34,867 nucleotides of DNA from Nostoc sp. KVJ20 (GCF_001712795.1 NZ_KV757606.1:1-34867); one strand, 5' to 3'. Shown: positions 9,242-18,548, numbered from the stretch's first letter. The notes: generated by a model not told the origin, from the sequence alone. Translations and numbers: made by a program.

Positions 9242-9311
9242 GGTGATGGAGCTCGCCAAAACCGCCTTTCCAAACGGATCAATTCTGATATGGAAGGCTG
9301 ATGGCTCCTAC
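9242..9311 (+). ncRNA. fluoride riboswitch aptamer (crcB motif)
   Basis: The consensus fluoride aptamer is legible. A 5' stem GGTG (9242-9245) pairs with CGCC (9254-9257) around a loop holding ATGGAGC. A second stem pairs GCCTTTCCA (9264-9272) with TGGAAGGC (9291-9298), with one bulged U. The conserved 3' strand GCTGATGGCTCCTAC (9297-9311) follows. The pseudoknot GGAGC (9248-9252) with GCTCC (9304-9308) can form. The linker AAAACCGCC between the stems also fits the family. It precedes an antiporter gene and a CLC-F gene, the expected regulon. The unusually long loop of the second stem (about 18 nt) is tolerated in this family. Confidence 0.93.
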
Positions 9312-9410
9312 TTTCTTCGCTAACTGCGGGAGAGTAGGGCTTGGCTAAAAGCATTACCTGACTCCCCTGTAGAAAGCATCTGTCTACAAATCGCGCCTCA
9401 AGGAGTCATG
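9307..9410 (+). promoter_or_regulatory. expression platform of the fluoride riboswitch (SD sequestration)
   Basis: Three competing pairings are visible. CCTACT (9307-9312), part of the aptamer's 3' strand, can pair with AGTAGG (9333-9338), extended inward by CTTCGC with GCGGGAG. TGACTCC (9359-9365) pairs perfectly with GGAGTCA (9402-9408) and so masks the Shine-Dalgarno AAGGAG (9400-9405), with an inner hairpin TGTAGA / TCTACA (9368-9373 / 9383-9388). GGGAG (9328-9332) can instead pair with CTCCC (9362-9366). I infer that ligand binding frees GGGAG, which captures CTCCC and exposes the ribosome site, making a translational on-switch. No U-tract is present, which argues against a terminator. 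Confidence 0.6.
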
Positions 9411-9412
9411 GA

Positions 9413-11047
9413 ATGCTAGCCAGTATATTGTGGATTTTAATGATGGGCTTTTTTGCCGGTCAACTTGCCCGTCGTTTAGTAGCTCCGCCTTTAATTGGCA
9501 TGATTTTAGTGGGGATTATCCTTGGCCCCCAAGTTCGGAATGTCATCAGTGAAGATGTGCTGGTTGCTGCTGATGAGTTAAGAACTTTGGCGGTAATGAT
9601 TATCCTGATGAAAGCTGGATTGGGTTTAGATAGAGAAAAACTGGCTCAACAGGGAACAGTGGCGCTGCGCTTAGGATTTTTGCCAGCAGCAACAGAAGCG
9701 ATCGCGATCGCAATTACCGCTATGATAATTTTTAAATTTGACTTCCCCACCGGATTACTCTTGGGTTGTGTGATTGGCGCTGAATCTCCCGCTGTAATCG
9801 TCCCAGGAATGCTCAGGTTGAAAAGTTTAGGTTGGGGTGTCACAAAAGGAATTCCCGATGCAATTTTGACTGGTAGTGCTTTATCTGATGTGCTGCTATT
9901 ACTAGTCTTCAGCCTACTGCTAAGTTTCTTAGGTGACGGAGGTGTTGAGCAGATTACCCTACCTGGGGGATTCACTTTGACTGCTCTGCAATTGCTGCCG
10001 TTCCAAATTATTATGCAAATATTGCTGGGAGTCTTGTTTGGCTATTTAGCAGCCCGTTTATTAGTTTTACTATTAACTAAACAAAACTGGACTCAGAATG
10101 TCGTTCAAGATACTGTAATTGCTGCCAGTTTACCTTTATTCCTGGTCATTGTTGCTCATGCTTTGCCTTACTTTTCTGGTTATTTAGCAGCAATGGCTAT
10201 GGGGTTTTTCTTAATTGAATTAGATGCTCCCTTAGCCCGAAGATTGCGGGGCGGATTTGATAGTTTATGGATAGTCGCGGAGATTTTTTTGTTTGTCTTA
10301 TTAGGGGCAACTATTCAACTGCAAGTATTAGAAAAGATTCTGTTACCTGGCATTATAATTCTGGCAATTGGTTTACTGATTGGTAGGATGTTGGGCTGGT
10401 ATCTCTCAACTTTAGGTAGTAATTGGAATTGGCGAGAAAGATTATTTCTGCTACCAGGAAACTCAGCAAAAGCCACAGTCCAAGCTGCCATTGGGGCAAT
10501 ACCCCTTTCCCAAGGAATTGCCGGAGGTGAGATAATTTTAGCGATCGCAGCTCTATCAATTTTAATCACAGCACCATTAGGCGCTTGGGCAACTATGACC
10601 TTTGCGCCGAAATTGCTCACCAAAGGCGAAGTTGACCCGACCAAGGTCACAGTTGCTACTCGTACAGTATTGCTGGCAGCCGTGGATACATCGAGTTTAG
10701 CCACAGAAGTTTTAACCAAAGTCGCAGATTTAGCACGCCGCAGTAATGGGGAAGCGATCGTTTTGCATGTAATTAACACTTCAAATCAGCAAGATATCCA
10801 ACAAATAAAAGAACAAAGCAAACAGTTGTTATCTGATATCAGGTATGAATTTTTGACTGTTACAGGCGCAATACCAGAAGAGATTATTCGCATTGCTAAG
10901 GAGTATCGTGTCACTGCGATTGTTATGGGCAAACGCGGACATAAATCTTGGGAGCAAGTGCTGATTGGCTCAGTCTCACAAGCAGTTTTAGAAGCCAGTC
11001 CAATACCTGTAATCGTACTAGAAAACCGTGAATCCAACTCAATTTAA
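9413..11047 (+). CDS. cation/proton antiporter with C-terminal universal stress (Usp) domain
   Basis: A 544-residue fusion. Residues 1 to about 400 form a CPA-superfamily monovalent cation/proton antiporter with about 12 membrane helices. GAESPAVIVPGML (122-134) and GSALSDVLLL (154-163) hold the acidic residues expected in the transport core. Residues about 415-537 are a UspA domain with the nucleotide-binding pattern GKRG (506-509) followed by GS (519-520). The start ATG at 9413 has AAGGAG 7 nt upstream, within the riboswitch-controlled hairpin. Antiporters and Usp proteins are known members of fluoride-riboswitch regulons, so the inferred role is ion or pH balance during fluoride stress, together with the CLC-F gene 19 nt downstream. 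Exact ion and direction are not readable. Confidence 0.88.
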   Translation: MLASILWILMMGFFAGQLARRLVAPPLIGMILVGIILGPQVRNVISEDVLVAADELRTLAVMIILMKAGLGLDREKLAQQGTVALRLGFLPAATEAIAIAITAMIIFKFDFPTGLLLGCVIGAESPAVIVPGMLRLKSLGWGVTKGIPDAILTGSALSDVLLLLVFSLLLSFLGDGGVEQITLPGGFTLTALQLLPFQIIMQILLGVLFGYLAARLLVLLLTKQNWTQNVVQDTVIAASLPLFLVIVAHALPYFSGYLAAMAMGFFLIELDAPLARRLRGGFDSLWIVAEIFLFVLLGATIQLQVLEKILLPGIIILAIGLLIGRMLGWYLSTLGSNWNWRERLFLLPGNSAKATVQAAIGAIPLSQGIAGGEIILAIAALSILITAPLGAWATMTFAPKLLTKGEVDPTKVTVATRTVLLAAVDTSSLATEVLTKVADLARRSNGEAIVLHVINTSNQQDIQQIKEQSKQLLSDIRYEFLTVTGAIPEEIIRIAKEYRVTAIVMGKRGHKSWEQVLIGSVSQAVLEASPIPVIVLENRESNSI

Positions 11048-11066
11048 TTACGAATTACGAATTAAT
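11048..11066. repeat. short AATTACG-type 7-bp repeat in the intercistronic gap
   Basis: ATTACGAATTACGAATTAA fills the whole 19-nt gap between the antiporter and CLC-F genes. It is the reverse complement of the AATTCGT heptamer found at 31177-31197 and 32203-32256. It replaces any clear Shine-Dalgarno for the downstream gene, so translation may depend on coupling. Confidence 0.6.
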
Positions 11067-12407
11067 ATGAAACAACTACGTCAATTTGAACCTTTTCTTG
11101 CCTTTCCCCACCTAATCAAATGGCTGCCTATTTCCGTTATAGCTGGCATTCTTGCTGGAACTGCTTCTGCGGCTCTTTTAGCATCATTGGAATGGGCAAC
11201 TGATTGGCGAGAATCACATCGCTGGATTATCGCCTTCCTTCCCCTTGGCGGCTTCTTAAGTGGTTGGATTTATCATCGATTTGGTCGGACTGTAGAAGCT
11301 GGAAATAACCTTTTACTTGAAGAAATCCATAATCCCAAAAAAGTTATTCCCTTCCGCATGGCTCCTCTTGTGTTAATAGGAACAGACCTCACCCATTTTT
11401 TTGGTGGTTCAGCCGGTCGTGAAGGTACAGCATTACAAATGGGTGCTTCTTTGGCAGATCAGGTGACTAAAATACTGCATTTTAAAGGGGCTAATCGGCG
11501 AATTTTATTAACAGCAGGTATAAGTGGAGGATTCGCTTCAGTTTTCGGTACTCCCTTAGCTGGAACCGTATTTGGTCTGGAAGTTTTAGCAATTGGTAGG
11601 ATTCATTATGATGCTCTTTTTCCTTCTTTGATTGCTGCGATCGTTGGAAATCAAGTCACCTTACTATTGGGTTTACATCATACCGCATACCGACACGCTC
11701 CGTTAATACCGACGCTCACAATTTGGGGACTAATTTCTGCAATTATTGCAGGTGTAATCTTTGGAATAGTCGCAAGATTTTTTGCTAAAGTAACTCACAA
11801 AATCAGCCATTTGTTTAAAACCAAGATATCTTATCCTCCAATGCGTCCTTTTATAGGCGGTGCGATAATAGCAGCAATTGTTGGGTTGAGTGGAACAACC
11901 AAATACATTGGGCTTGGTATTCCAACAATCGTTGATTCCTTCTATACTCAGCTACCTCCTTGGGATTTTGCAGCCAAATTAGGTCTGACTGCTTTAACTT
12001 TAGGTGCAGGTTTTAAGGGTGGAGAAGTGACACCTTTGTTTTTTATTGGTGCAACTTTAGGTAATGCTTTGTCGTTGCTTTTAGCATTACCTGCACCACT
12101 GTTAGCAGGAATGGGATTTGTGGGTGTGTTTGCAGGTGCAGCAAATACACCTTTAGCATCAACCTTAATGGGAATTGAATTATTTGGTCTGGAATCGGGG
12201 GTATTTATTGCTATTGGCTGTGTAGTGAGCTATTTATTTTCCGGTCATTCTGGAATTTATTCTGCACAGCGTATTGGGTTGAGCAAATACTCTGCTGTAT
12301 ATTTAGAAGAAGGGGTGACTTTGGCTAATTATGGTCGAGAAAAAGTTGATCCAAAAATTGATTTACCTGATGATGGGGAAGAAGAAAAAAGTAATTATGA
12401 GGAATAA
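11067..12407 (+). CDS. CLC-F type fluoride/proton antiporter
   Basis: CLC-family membrane antiporter of the fluoride-specific (CLC-F) clade. Three diagnostic motifs differ from chloride CLCs: GNNLL at residues 79-83 (instead of GSGIP), GREGT at 117-121 (instead of GREGP, with Glu119 the proton-coupling glutamate), and GGEVTP at 318-323 (instead of GxFxP). Length is 446 residues from the ATG at 11067. The frame is open to an ATG at 11028 inside the antiporter gene, but MKQLRQFEPF is the more natural start. It sits in the riboswitch-controlled operon, and members of this clade expel fluoride from the cytoplasm using the proton gradient. Automated annotation would probably call it a chloride channel. 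The acidic C-terminal tail (about 430-446) is variable in the family. Confidence 0.92.
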   Translation: MKQLRQFEPFLAFPHLIKWLPISVIAGILAGTASAALLASLEWATDWRESHRWIIAFLPLGGFLSGWIYHRFGRTVEAGNNLLLEEIHNPKKVIPFRMAPLVLIGTDLTHFFGGSAGREGTALQMGASLADQVTKILHFKGANRRILLTAGISGGFASVFGTPLAGTVFGLEVLAIGRIHYDALFPSLIAAIVGNQVTLLLGLHHTAYRHAPLIPTLTIWGLISAIIAGVIFGIVARFFAKVTHKISHLFKTKISYPPMRPFIGGAIIAAIVGLSGTTKYIGLGIPTIVDSFYTQLPPWDFAAKLGLTALTLGAGFKGGEVTPLFFIGATLGNALSLLLALPAPLLAGMGFVGVFAGAANTPLASTLMGIELFGLESGVFIAIGCVVSYLFSGHSGIYSAQRIGLSKYSAVYLEEGVTLANYGREKVDPKIDLPDDGEEEKSNYEE

Positions 12408-12464
12408 TTTTTTGATGTAATTAATTGATAATTGAGAGTTGTTAAGCGATAATAGGTTTGACAA

Positions 12465-12575
12465 ATGAATAATCATGGATTCGGCAAACTAGTTACTTTT
12501 CTAAATCAATTGGAACAAGAGAGAATTAGTTACACCTTAGCTCATCATCGAGATGAAACTATGCACCTTTTACTA
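12465..12575 (+). pseudogene. probable 5' remnant of a small cyanobacterial protein gene
   Basis: The first 35 or so codons (KLVTFLNQLEQERISYTLAH then HRDETM) resemble, from memory, a short conserved cyanobacterial protein of about 65-75 residues with the pattern FLNQLE...YxLxHxRD. After MHLLLP the similarity stops. The frame then runs antisense through the end of the Uma2 gene (12589 onward) to a stop at 12665. I read it as a fragment whose 3' part was lost when the neighbouring DNA arrived. Not checked by search. Confidence 0.4.
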
Positions 12576-12588
12576 CCTATTTTATTTA

Positions 12589-13254
12589 CTAAATCATCGC
12601 TTCCAATTCTTCTAAAGCTTGAAAACTTCCTACTTGCCAACTACGCTCCACAGCAGCAGGGATAATCTCAGTAATAGCTATATCTGCAAAATTAGGACTG
12701 GTATTAGATTTTATATATTTCCCATCTTTCAGCAAATAAATAGAAAGATTTCCGCTATCGTAAACCCATAATTCTGGGACTCCAATGGCTTCATAAGCAT
12801 CAAGAGTAGTTTTCGATGTGACATCAGTCTCAATCGCTAAATCTGGGGGCGGATCATCAGGTTGTAAGCGACGATGACCAATCATTTGTTGATAATTCTG
12901 AATATAAAAGCAAGCATCAGGTTCAACTCCTGCTACACCTTGTCGTTTAAAAGTAGTGGAACCAAAAGGTTGATATCTGATATCTTTAGCTTTCAGCAAT
13001 ATTTTGACAATATCAGAAATTAAATCTTTGGGAATTTCATGTTCTGGTAAAGGAGCCATAATTTCTAAAGTACCCTGGCTGTAGGCAATTCGGGTAGTTC
13101 TTTTTTCTCCTAATTCTTCTAAAATAGATTCAAATTCTTGCCAGCTAACATCAGGAATTGTCACCGTGCTACCAGGTGCTAATTGCATCTGGCTAACAGC
13201 TTTGAAAACGGGGATAGCAGCAGTCACATCGCTTCGCTCCAATTCAAAATTCAA
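12589..13254 (-). CDS. Uma2 family (DUF820) putative endonuclease
   Basis: PD-(D/E)xK-like nuclease of the Uma2/DUF820 family, which is heavily expanded in filamentous cyanobacteria and of unknown role. Visible features are DVSWQEFESILEELGE at the N-terminus, LEIMAPLPEHE, a probable active-site strand PDLAIETDVTSK, and VPELWVYDSG, the common C-terminal motif. The longest start is a TTG at 13254 that lies inside a heptamer repeat array (13241-13261). A GTG at 13227 preceded by GGAG, or the ATG at 13188, would give a protein closer in length to its paralogue at 32254-32898. The stop overlaps the antisense remnant downstream. It is expected to be active, since the core motifs are intact. Confidence 0.85.
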   Translation of the reverse strand: MNFELERSDVTAAIPVFKAVSQMQLAPGSTVTIPDVSWQEFESILEELGEKRTTRIAYSQGTLEIMAPLPEHEIPKDLISDIVKILLKAKDIRYQPFGSTTFKRQGVAGVEPDACFYIQNYQQMIGHRRLQPDDPPPDLAIETDVTSKTTLDAYEAIGVPELWVYDSGNLSIYLLKDGKYIKSNTSPNFADIAITEIIPAAVERSWQVGSFQALEELEAMI

Positions 13255-13261
13255 AATTCAA
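13241..13261. repeat. 7-bp tandem repeat, three AATTCAA units
   Basis: Three perfect units (13241-13247, 13248-13254, 13255-13261). The array overlaps the longest possible start of the Uma2 gene and would encode its first residues if the TTG start were used. Confidence 0.8.
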
Positions 13262-13269
13262 AATCTATC

Positions 13270-13303
13270 AGGTTGCGGTGGATAATACAGCCCACCGTAA
13301 CCT
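13270..13303 (-). terminator. 12-bp hairpin between dapL and the Uma2 gene
   Basis: AGGTTGCGGTGG (13270-13281) pairs with CCACCGTAACCT (13292-13303) with one G-T pair and a 10-nt loop. It lies 37 bp after the dapL stop on the minus strand. Only GATAGATTTTG follows, so termination would be weak. It may be a dispersed palindrome. Confidence 0.45.
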
Positions 13304-13340
13304 TTAGACTAATAGAATGAGTTTAACAAAAGCGATCGCT

Positions 13341-14576
13341 CTACACCTTAAACTTCTCAGCAATCCGCTTCATCGCCTCTTCCACATTCTCCCGGCTGTT
13401 AAACGCCGAAATGCGGAAGTAACCTTCACCCGCAGCACCAAAGCCAGAACCAGGGGTTCCCACAACGTTGACAGTTTGCAGCAGCTTATCAAAGAATTCC
13501 CAACTGGATAAACCATTAGGAGTTTTCACCCAGACATAAGGTGCATTCACGCCACCATAAACTGATAATCCGGCGGCTGTGAGTTTCTCGCGGATAATTT
13601 TGGCGTTTTCGAGATAGAAACTCACCAATCCTTTGATTTGCGCTTGTCCTTCTTCGGAGTAAACCGCTTCGGCTCCTCGTTGGATGATGTAAGAAACGCC
13701 GTTGAATTTGGTAGACTGGCGACGATTCCACAGTTTCCACAGTTCGACATCGGAACCATCGGCGGCTTTTGCTGTGAGTGTCTTCGGTACTACGGTTAAC
13801 GCGCAACGGGTTCCTGTAAAACCTGCGTTCTTGGAAAAAGAACGAAATTCGATCGCAACATCTCTTGCACCTTCAATTTCATAAATTGAATGGGGAATCG
13901 AGGGATCGGTGATATAAGCTTCGTAGGCTGCATCAAAGAAAATAATCGAGTTATTAGCTTTGGCATAGTCTACCCATGCTTTGAGATATTCCTTGGTAGC
14001 AGTTGCGCCAGTGGGGTTATTGGGAAAGCAGAGATAAATTAAATCGATTTTCTTTGAGGGAATCTCGGCGGTGAAGTTGTTATCAGCCGTAATTGGTAGA
14101 TAAACTAAACCCTCAAATTCGCCTTTATCGTTGGCATCCCCAGTATTTCCCACCATAACATTAGTGTCTACATACACAGGGTAAACTGGGTCAGTTACGG
14201 CAATTATGTTGTCATGACCAAAGATTTCTAGAATGTTGCCTGTGTCGCACTTGGAACCATCGGAGATAAAGATTTCGGAAGCATCTATATCGGCTCCCCG
14301 CGCTTGGAAATCGTGAGTAGCAATTTTCTCCCGTAACCAAGCATAGCCTTGCTCTGGGCCATAGCCTTTGAAAGTATTGCGATCGCCCATTTCTTCCACA
14401 GCTTTAATCATCGCTGTACGGCAAGCCTCTGGCAGAGGTTCAGTAACATCGCCAATGCCCAGCCGAATGATGTTAGCATCAGGATTCGCTTCTGCAAAGG
14501 CATTCACCCGCCGAGCAATTTCTGGAAACAGATAACCCGCTTTCAGTTTCAGGTAGTTGTCGTTAATAGTTGCCAT
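13341..14576 (-). CDS. dapL: LL-diaminopimelate aminotransferase
   Basis: PLP-dependent class I/II aminotransferase that converts tetrahydrodipicolinate plus glutamate directly to LL-diaminopimelate, the lysine and cell-wall precursor route used by cyanobacteria, plants and chlamydiae. The 411-residue length and N-terminus ([19 protein letters not shown]) are typical. The PLP lysine lies in [13 protein letters not shown], preceded by [11 protein letters not shown] and [10 protein letters not shown] with the conserved Asp and Tyr. The ATG at 14576 is only 12 nt from a terminator-like hairpin in its leader (14589-14629). It is on the same strand as, and downstream of, the NADH dehydrogenase gene but probably transcriptionally separate. 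Confidence 0.96.
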   Translation of the reverse strand: MATINDNYLKLKAGYLFPEIARRVNAFAEANPDANIIRLGIGDVTEPLPEACRTAMIKAVEEMGDRNTFKGYGPEQGYAWLREKIATHDFQARGADIDASEIFISDGSKCDTGNILEIFGHDNIIAVTDPVYPVYVDTNVMVGNTGDANDKGEFEGLVYLPITADNNFTAEIPSKKIDLIYLCFPNNPTGATATKEYLKAWVDYAKANNSIIFFDAAYEAYITDPSIPHSIYEIEGARDVAIEFRSFSKNAGFTGTRCALTVVPKTLTAKAADGSDVELWKLWNRRQSTKFNGVSYIIQRGAEAVYSEEGQAQIKGLVSFYLENAKIIREKLTAAGLSVYGGVNAPYVWVKTPNGLSSWEFFDKLLQTVNVVGTPGSGFGAAGEGYFRISAFNSRENVEEAMKRIAEKFKV

Positions 14577-14588
14577 TATGTAGTTATG

Positions 14589-14629
14589 AAAAACGCCCTC
14601 AAATAGCTTACTGCTAATTTATGAGGGCG
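14589..14629 (-). terminator. intrinsic terminator abutting the dapL start (possible attenuator)
   Basis: On the minus strand CGCCCTCA (14629-14622) pairs with TGAGGGCG (14601-14594), followed directly by five U residues (14593-14589). It would terminate transcripts from the upstream NADH dehydrogenase. Because it ends 12 nt before the dapL ATG, any dapL message with a leader must pass through it. Confidence 0.65.
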
Positions 14630-14684
14630 GGGAGTGGGGAGTGAAGAAGGGAATAGGGTAAAGGTTACAGGGTACAGATTATTC

Positions 14685-14740
14685 CCTATCACCTATCACC
14701 TATCACCTATCACCTGTTACCTGTTACCTGTCACCTGTCA
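14685..14740. repeat. 7-bp tandem repeat (STRR), eight CCTATCA/CCTGTTA/CCTGTCA units
   Basis: Four perfect CCTATCA units, then two CCTGTTA and two CCTGTCA, in exact 7-bp register. It lies 11 bp beyond the stop codon of the NADH dehydrogenase, in the dapL leader/spacer. Variant units grouped in blocks suggest stepwise expansion. Confidence 0.9.
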
Positions 14741-14751
14741 CCTCTTCCCAA

Positions 14752-16107
14752 TTAGACATTCACCGGCTGTTTATTATCGGCTGAATAATTGTTGCGATCG
14801 CTAATTACAAACTCCGTAATTGATTCTTTACCTGTAATCAATCTTGCTCCGCGATTACGAGTAAAGTAATTCCACGCCCACTGAATCATTACTACTAATT
14901 TGTTGTCAAATTCAATTAGGAAGTAGATGTGAATCACTAGCCAAAACAGCCATGCAAAGAAACCTTTCAGCTTCATAAAGCCCAAATCTACTACAGCAGA
15001 ATTGTGCCCAATCATTGCTAAACTACCATGATCCTTATAAGCAAAGGGTGGTAAAGTCTTACCTGCAAGCCGCTGTTGAACTAATGTTGCTACATATTCA
15101 CCTTCTTGCTTGGCTACAGGTGCAACACCAGGTAGGGGTTTACCATTTTGATGAGAAAAATTTGCTAAGTCGCCAACTACAAAAATATTGGGATGTCCCT
15201 TAATACTCAAGTCAGGTTCGACGATAATTCGTCCAGCGCGATCGCACTCTGCACCAGTGTGTTCGGCTAACACTTTTCCCATTGCGGAAGCTTTCACACC
15301 TGCTGCCCATAATACCGTTTTTGAGGCAATCTCTTTAACTTCATCGCCTTGTTTGAGGGTAACAACATCATTTTCAATATTCGTTACCAATGTTTTTGTC
15401 TGCACAACCACACCCAAGCGCGTCAGGGATGCTTCCGCTTCTTGTGATAACTCTGGTGCAAAGGGTGGCAAAACTCGATCCAAACCTTCTAATAGCAAAA
15501 TCTTGGCTTCTGATGTGTCGATGTTGCGGAAGTCTTCTTTGAGGGTTTGATTTGCTAATTCTGCGATCGCACCCGCTAACTCTACACCAGTTGGGCCACC
15601 ACCCACAATTACAAAGGTTAACCAAGCACGGCGTTTTTCTGGATCGGTTTCTTTTTCTGCGGCTTCAAAGGCCGAAAAAATCCGGCTACGCATTTCTATC
15701 GCATCTTCTACAGTTTTCAAGCCTGGGGCGAATTCTTCCCAGTTATCTTTGCCAAAGTAGGAATGCTTCGCTCCTGTGGCGACAATTAACGTATCGTAAG
15801 GAATTGCTTCGTCGCCTACAATAACTTTTTGCGCTTGTGAATCAATATTATTCACCTCTCCCAGCAGCACTGTCGTATTCTTGCTCTTGCTGAGGACAGA
15901 ACGCAACGGCGAAGAAATATCAGCCGGAGACAGCGCACCTGTGGCGACTTGATATAAAAGGGGTTGAAATAGATGAAAGTTACGTTTATCAATCAGAGTA
16001 ACGTTTACTGCCGCTTTGGCTAGTGTTTTTGCCGCATAAAGTCCACCAAAACCACCGCCTACAATAACTACTTGATGGGGTGGATTATTGTCAAGTGAAT
16101 TTACCAT
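14752..16107 (-). CDS. ndh: type II NADH dehydrogenase (NDH-2)
   Basis: FAD-dependent, non-proton-pumping NAD(P)H:quinone oxidoreductase at the membrane face, 451 residues. An N-terminal FAD-binding Rossmann fold carries VIVGGGFGGLYAA (about 14-26). A second nucleotide-binding fold carries VIVGGGPTGVELAG (about 165-178) for NAD(P)H. ATG at the end of strand motif LIVATGAKHSYFG and the FAD contact VVGDLANF (about 317-324) are present, as is the quinone-side VAPVAKQEGEYVA. A hydrophobic segment (about 384-400) probably anchors it. Several NDH-2 paralogues exist in cyanobacteria (NdbA, B, C) and I cannot assign which. It ends at an STRR array followed by the terminator at 14589-14629. Confidence 0.93.
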   Translation of the reverse strand: MVNSLDNNPPHQVVIVGGGFGGLYAAKTLAKAAVNVTLIDKRNFHLFQPLLYQVATGALSPADISSPLRSVLSKSKNTTVLLGEVNNIDSQAQKVIVGDEAIPYDTLIVATGAKHSYFGKDNWEEFAPGLKTVEDAIEMRSRIFSAFEAAEKETDPEKRRAWLTFVIVGGGPTGVELAGAIAELANQTLKEDFRNIDTSEAKILLLEGLDRVLPPFAPELSQEAEASLTRLGVVVQTKTLVTNIENDVVTLKQGDEVKEIASKTVLWAAGVKASAMGKVLAEHTGAECDRAGRIIVEPDLSIKGHPNIFVVGDLANFSHQNGKPLPGVAPVAKQEGEYVATLVQQRLAGKTLPPFAYKDHGSLAMIGHNSAVVDLGFMKLKGFFAWLFWLVIHIYFLIEFDNKLVVMIQWAWNYFTRNRGARLITGKESITEFVISDRNNYSADNKQPVNV

Positions 16108-16341
16108 AAGAAATATTATCCGGGATGCCGACTATTGTAACTATTCTTAACAAATTTGTATCAAACTTGTCATCATATATTTTGTATTGCCTTTTACATT
16201 TAAAGAATGATTAAAGTAATCAAAACTACAGGATAAGCAGAACTTTTCAAGAGAGAGGCGCAGACAATCATAGTTGGGAATACTTGAATCGCTTTTTACT
16301 TGTGTAAATTTATCAAAAGTAGATGTAAGGTTTATGCAAGT

Positions 16342-17268
16342 TTACTCAGAGCTAGTTGATTCTGGTGTTTGTGTCAAACGTGGTGAATGAGTTCGCCGCC
16401 AACGGTTAAAGCCATAGATAAGAGCAACAAAAATTAACAAATAGGGACTGTAAACAATTAACCAAATACCCAGCTTGAGTAAGCCAACAGAAAATGCACT
16501 CAAAGAGTGGGTAGAGTTGTTCCAAGTTTCCTGAACTTGCAAACCCAAGGCAGGTTGGGGACTGGTACTAGAAACTGCGGCTTCTAGGTTCAGGGTAATC
16601 GTGGAATAAGCAACTTGATTTTGTAGGCTTTTCAATTGGGCATTGATTTGTTCTATGGTTTGTCTGACATTACTTAGTTCTTGGGCAACACTAAGCACAT
16701 CTCTGACAGAACCAGCCCGATCCATAATTTTTTGTAAATTGGCTTCAGTTTTCTGTAAATTCGTTAATCTAGCTTGGAAATCTACAAGGCGATCGCCTAC
16801 ATCTTCCGCAGTGATATTACGACTCTCGACAGTGCCCAATTTAGCTAATTGCTCTAGGGTAGGTTCTAGCCGATTCTCAGGTATCCGCAACTGTATTGTT
16901 GCTGTGTGACGCGGGTTGTCACTTTTGGGTTGTTGTTGCTTCAAACCGATTAAATCCCCTTGCTGTTTATTGATAATTTGTGAAACAGCATCAACAGTCT
17001 GATCTACAGAGTTGACAGTCAAAGAGATTGCTGCCTTTTTGATGAGTTGGGGACGAGAACGCGCTATTGGTGAAGCTTCCGCCTTTTGGGAAATACTGCT
17101 TTCACCAGCAGGTGCAGATGCTCGATTTGCCATCCCATCGGCGGCCATTTGAGGTAAAGCCGAATTGGTTGAGCGTTCAGAAGAAGCGCAACTGGTGAAA
17201 ATCACCCCTCCCAATAACGCACTTAAAAATAAAGCAGATGTGCGTGGTAATTTAGTCGAAGTGTACAT
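16342..17268 (-). CDS. DUF4349 domain lipoprotein
   Basis: A 308-residue envelope protein of unknown function. The N-terminus is a lipoprotein signal peptide (basic KLPRT, hydrophobic stretch, then FTSC with the lipidated Cys27). A Ser/Ala-rich linker follows. The DUF4349 domain begins near LIKKAAISLTVNSVD (about 75), and a long helical coiled-coil section (about 150-215, RLTNLQKTEANLQKIM) ends in STITLNLEAA. A single C-terminal membrane helix (about 263-288) and a basic tail (NRWRRTHSPR) close it, so it is attached at both ends. It is divergent from ilvC. It is the sole gene in its unit as far as visible. Confidence 0.85.
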   Translation of the reverse strand: MYTSTKLPRTSALFLSALLGGVIFTSCASSERSTNSALPQMAADGMANRASAPAGESSISQKAEASPIARSRPQLIKKAAISLTVNSVDQTVDAVSQIINKQQGDLIGLKQQQPKSDNPRHTATIQLRIPENRLEPTLEQLAKLGTVESRNITAEDVGDRLVDFQARLTNLQKTEANLQKIMDRAGSVRDVLSVAQELSNVRQTIEQINAQLKSLQNQVAYSTITLNLEAAVSSTSPQPALGLQVQETWNNSTHSLSAFSVGLLKLGIWLIVYSPYLLIFVALIYGFNRWRRTHSPRLTQTPESTSSE

Positions 17269-17355
17269 AATCTACCCCCAGATGGATGAATTTAACCCCA
17301 GTATTACTGAAGTAAAACTCAAAGCCTGTATTGTTGCGATTTATGTAACAGATTT

Positions 17356-17444
17356 GTCATTAGTCATTGGTCATTGGGCAATGATTAATAGTTTTTCTTC
17401 CCCTGCTTCCTCATCTCCCCAGTCCCTAATCCCCAATCCCCAGA
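17356..17444. repeat. two 7-bp STRR patches in the ilvC upstream region
   Basis: GTCATTA, GTCATTG, GTCATTG (17356-17376) and CCCCAGT, CCCTAAT, CCCCAAT, CCCCAGA (17417-17444). The second patch is a relative of the array at 7029-7063. Both fall between the divergent DUF4349 and ilvC genes, so the ilvC promoter is probably downstream of 17444. Confidence 0.75.
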
Positions 17445-17517
17445 GATAAATTGCATGATTGATAATTAATCTGTGTTACTCAATTTGGGGTACAATCGTA
17501 AGCCTGCCAATAAATGA

Positions 17518-18540
<1,023 letters not shown>

Positions 18541-18548
18541 TAAAAGAA

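Noticed and set aside
11028..11066. Upstream ATG for the CLC-F gene overlapping the antiporter
   Set aside because: The first 13 residues would come from the end of the antiporter gene and a heptamer repeat; the ATG at 11067 is the natural start.
11067..12407. Chloride channel (EriC-type) annotation
   Set aside because: GREGT, GNNLL and GGEVTP in place of GREGP, GSGIP and GxFxP, plus the fluoride riboswitch, point to the fluoride-specific clade.
14685..14740. Possible CRISPR array
   Set aside because: Units are 7 bp, head to tail without spacers, so this is a heptamer tandem repeat. The same applies to the other arrays in the window.
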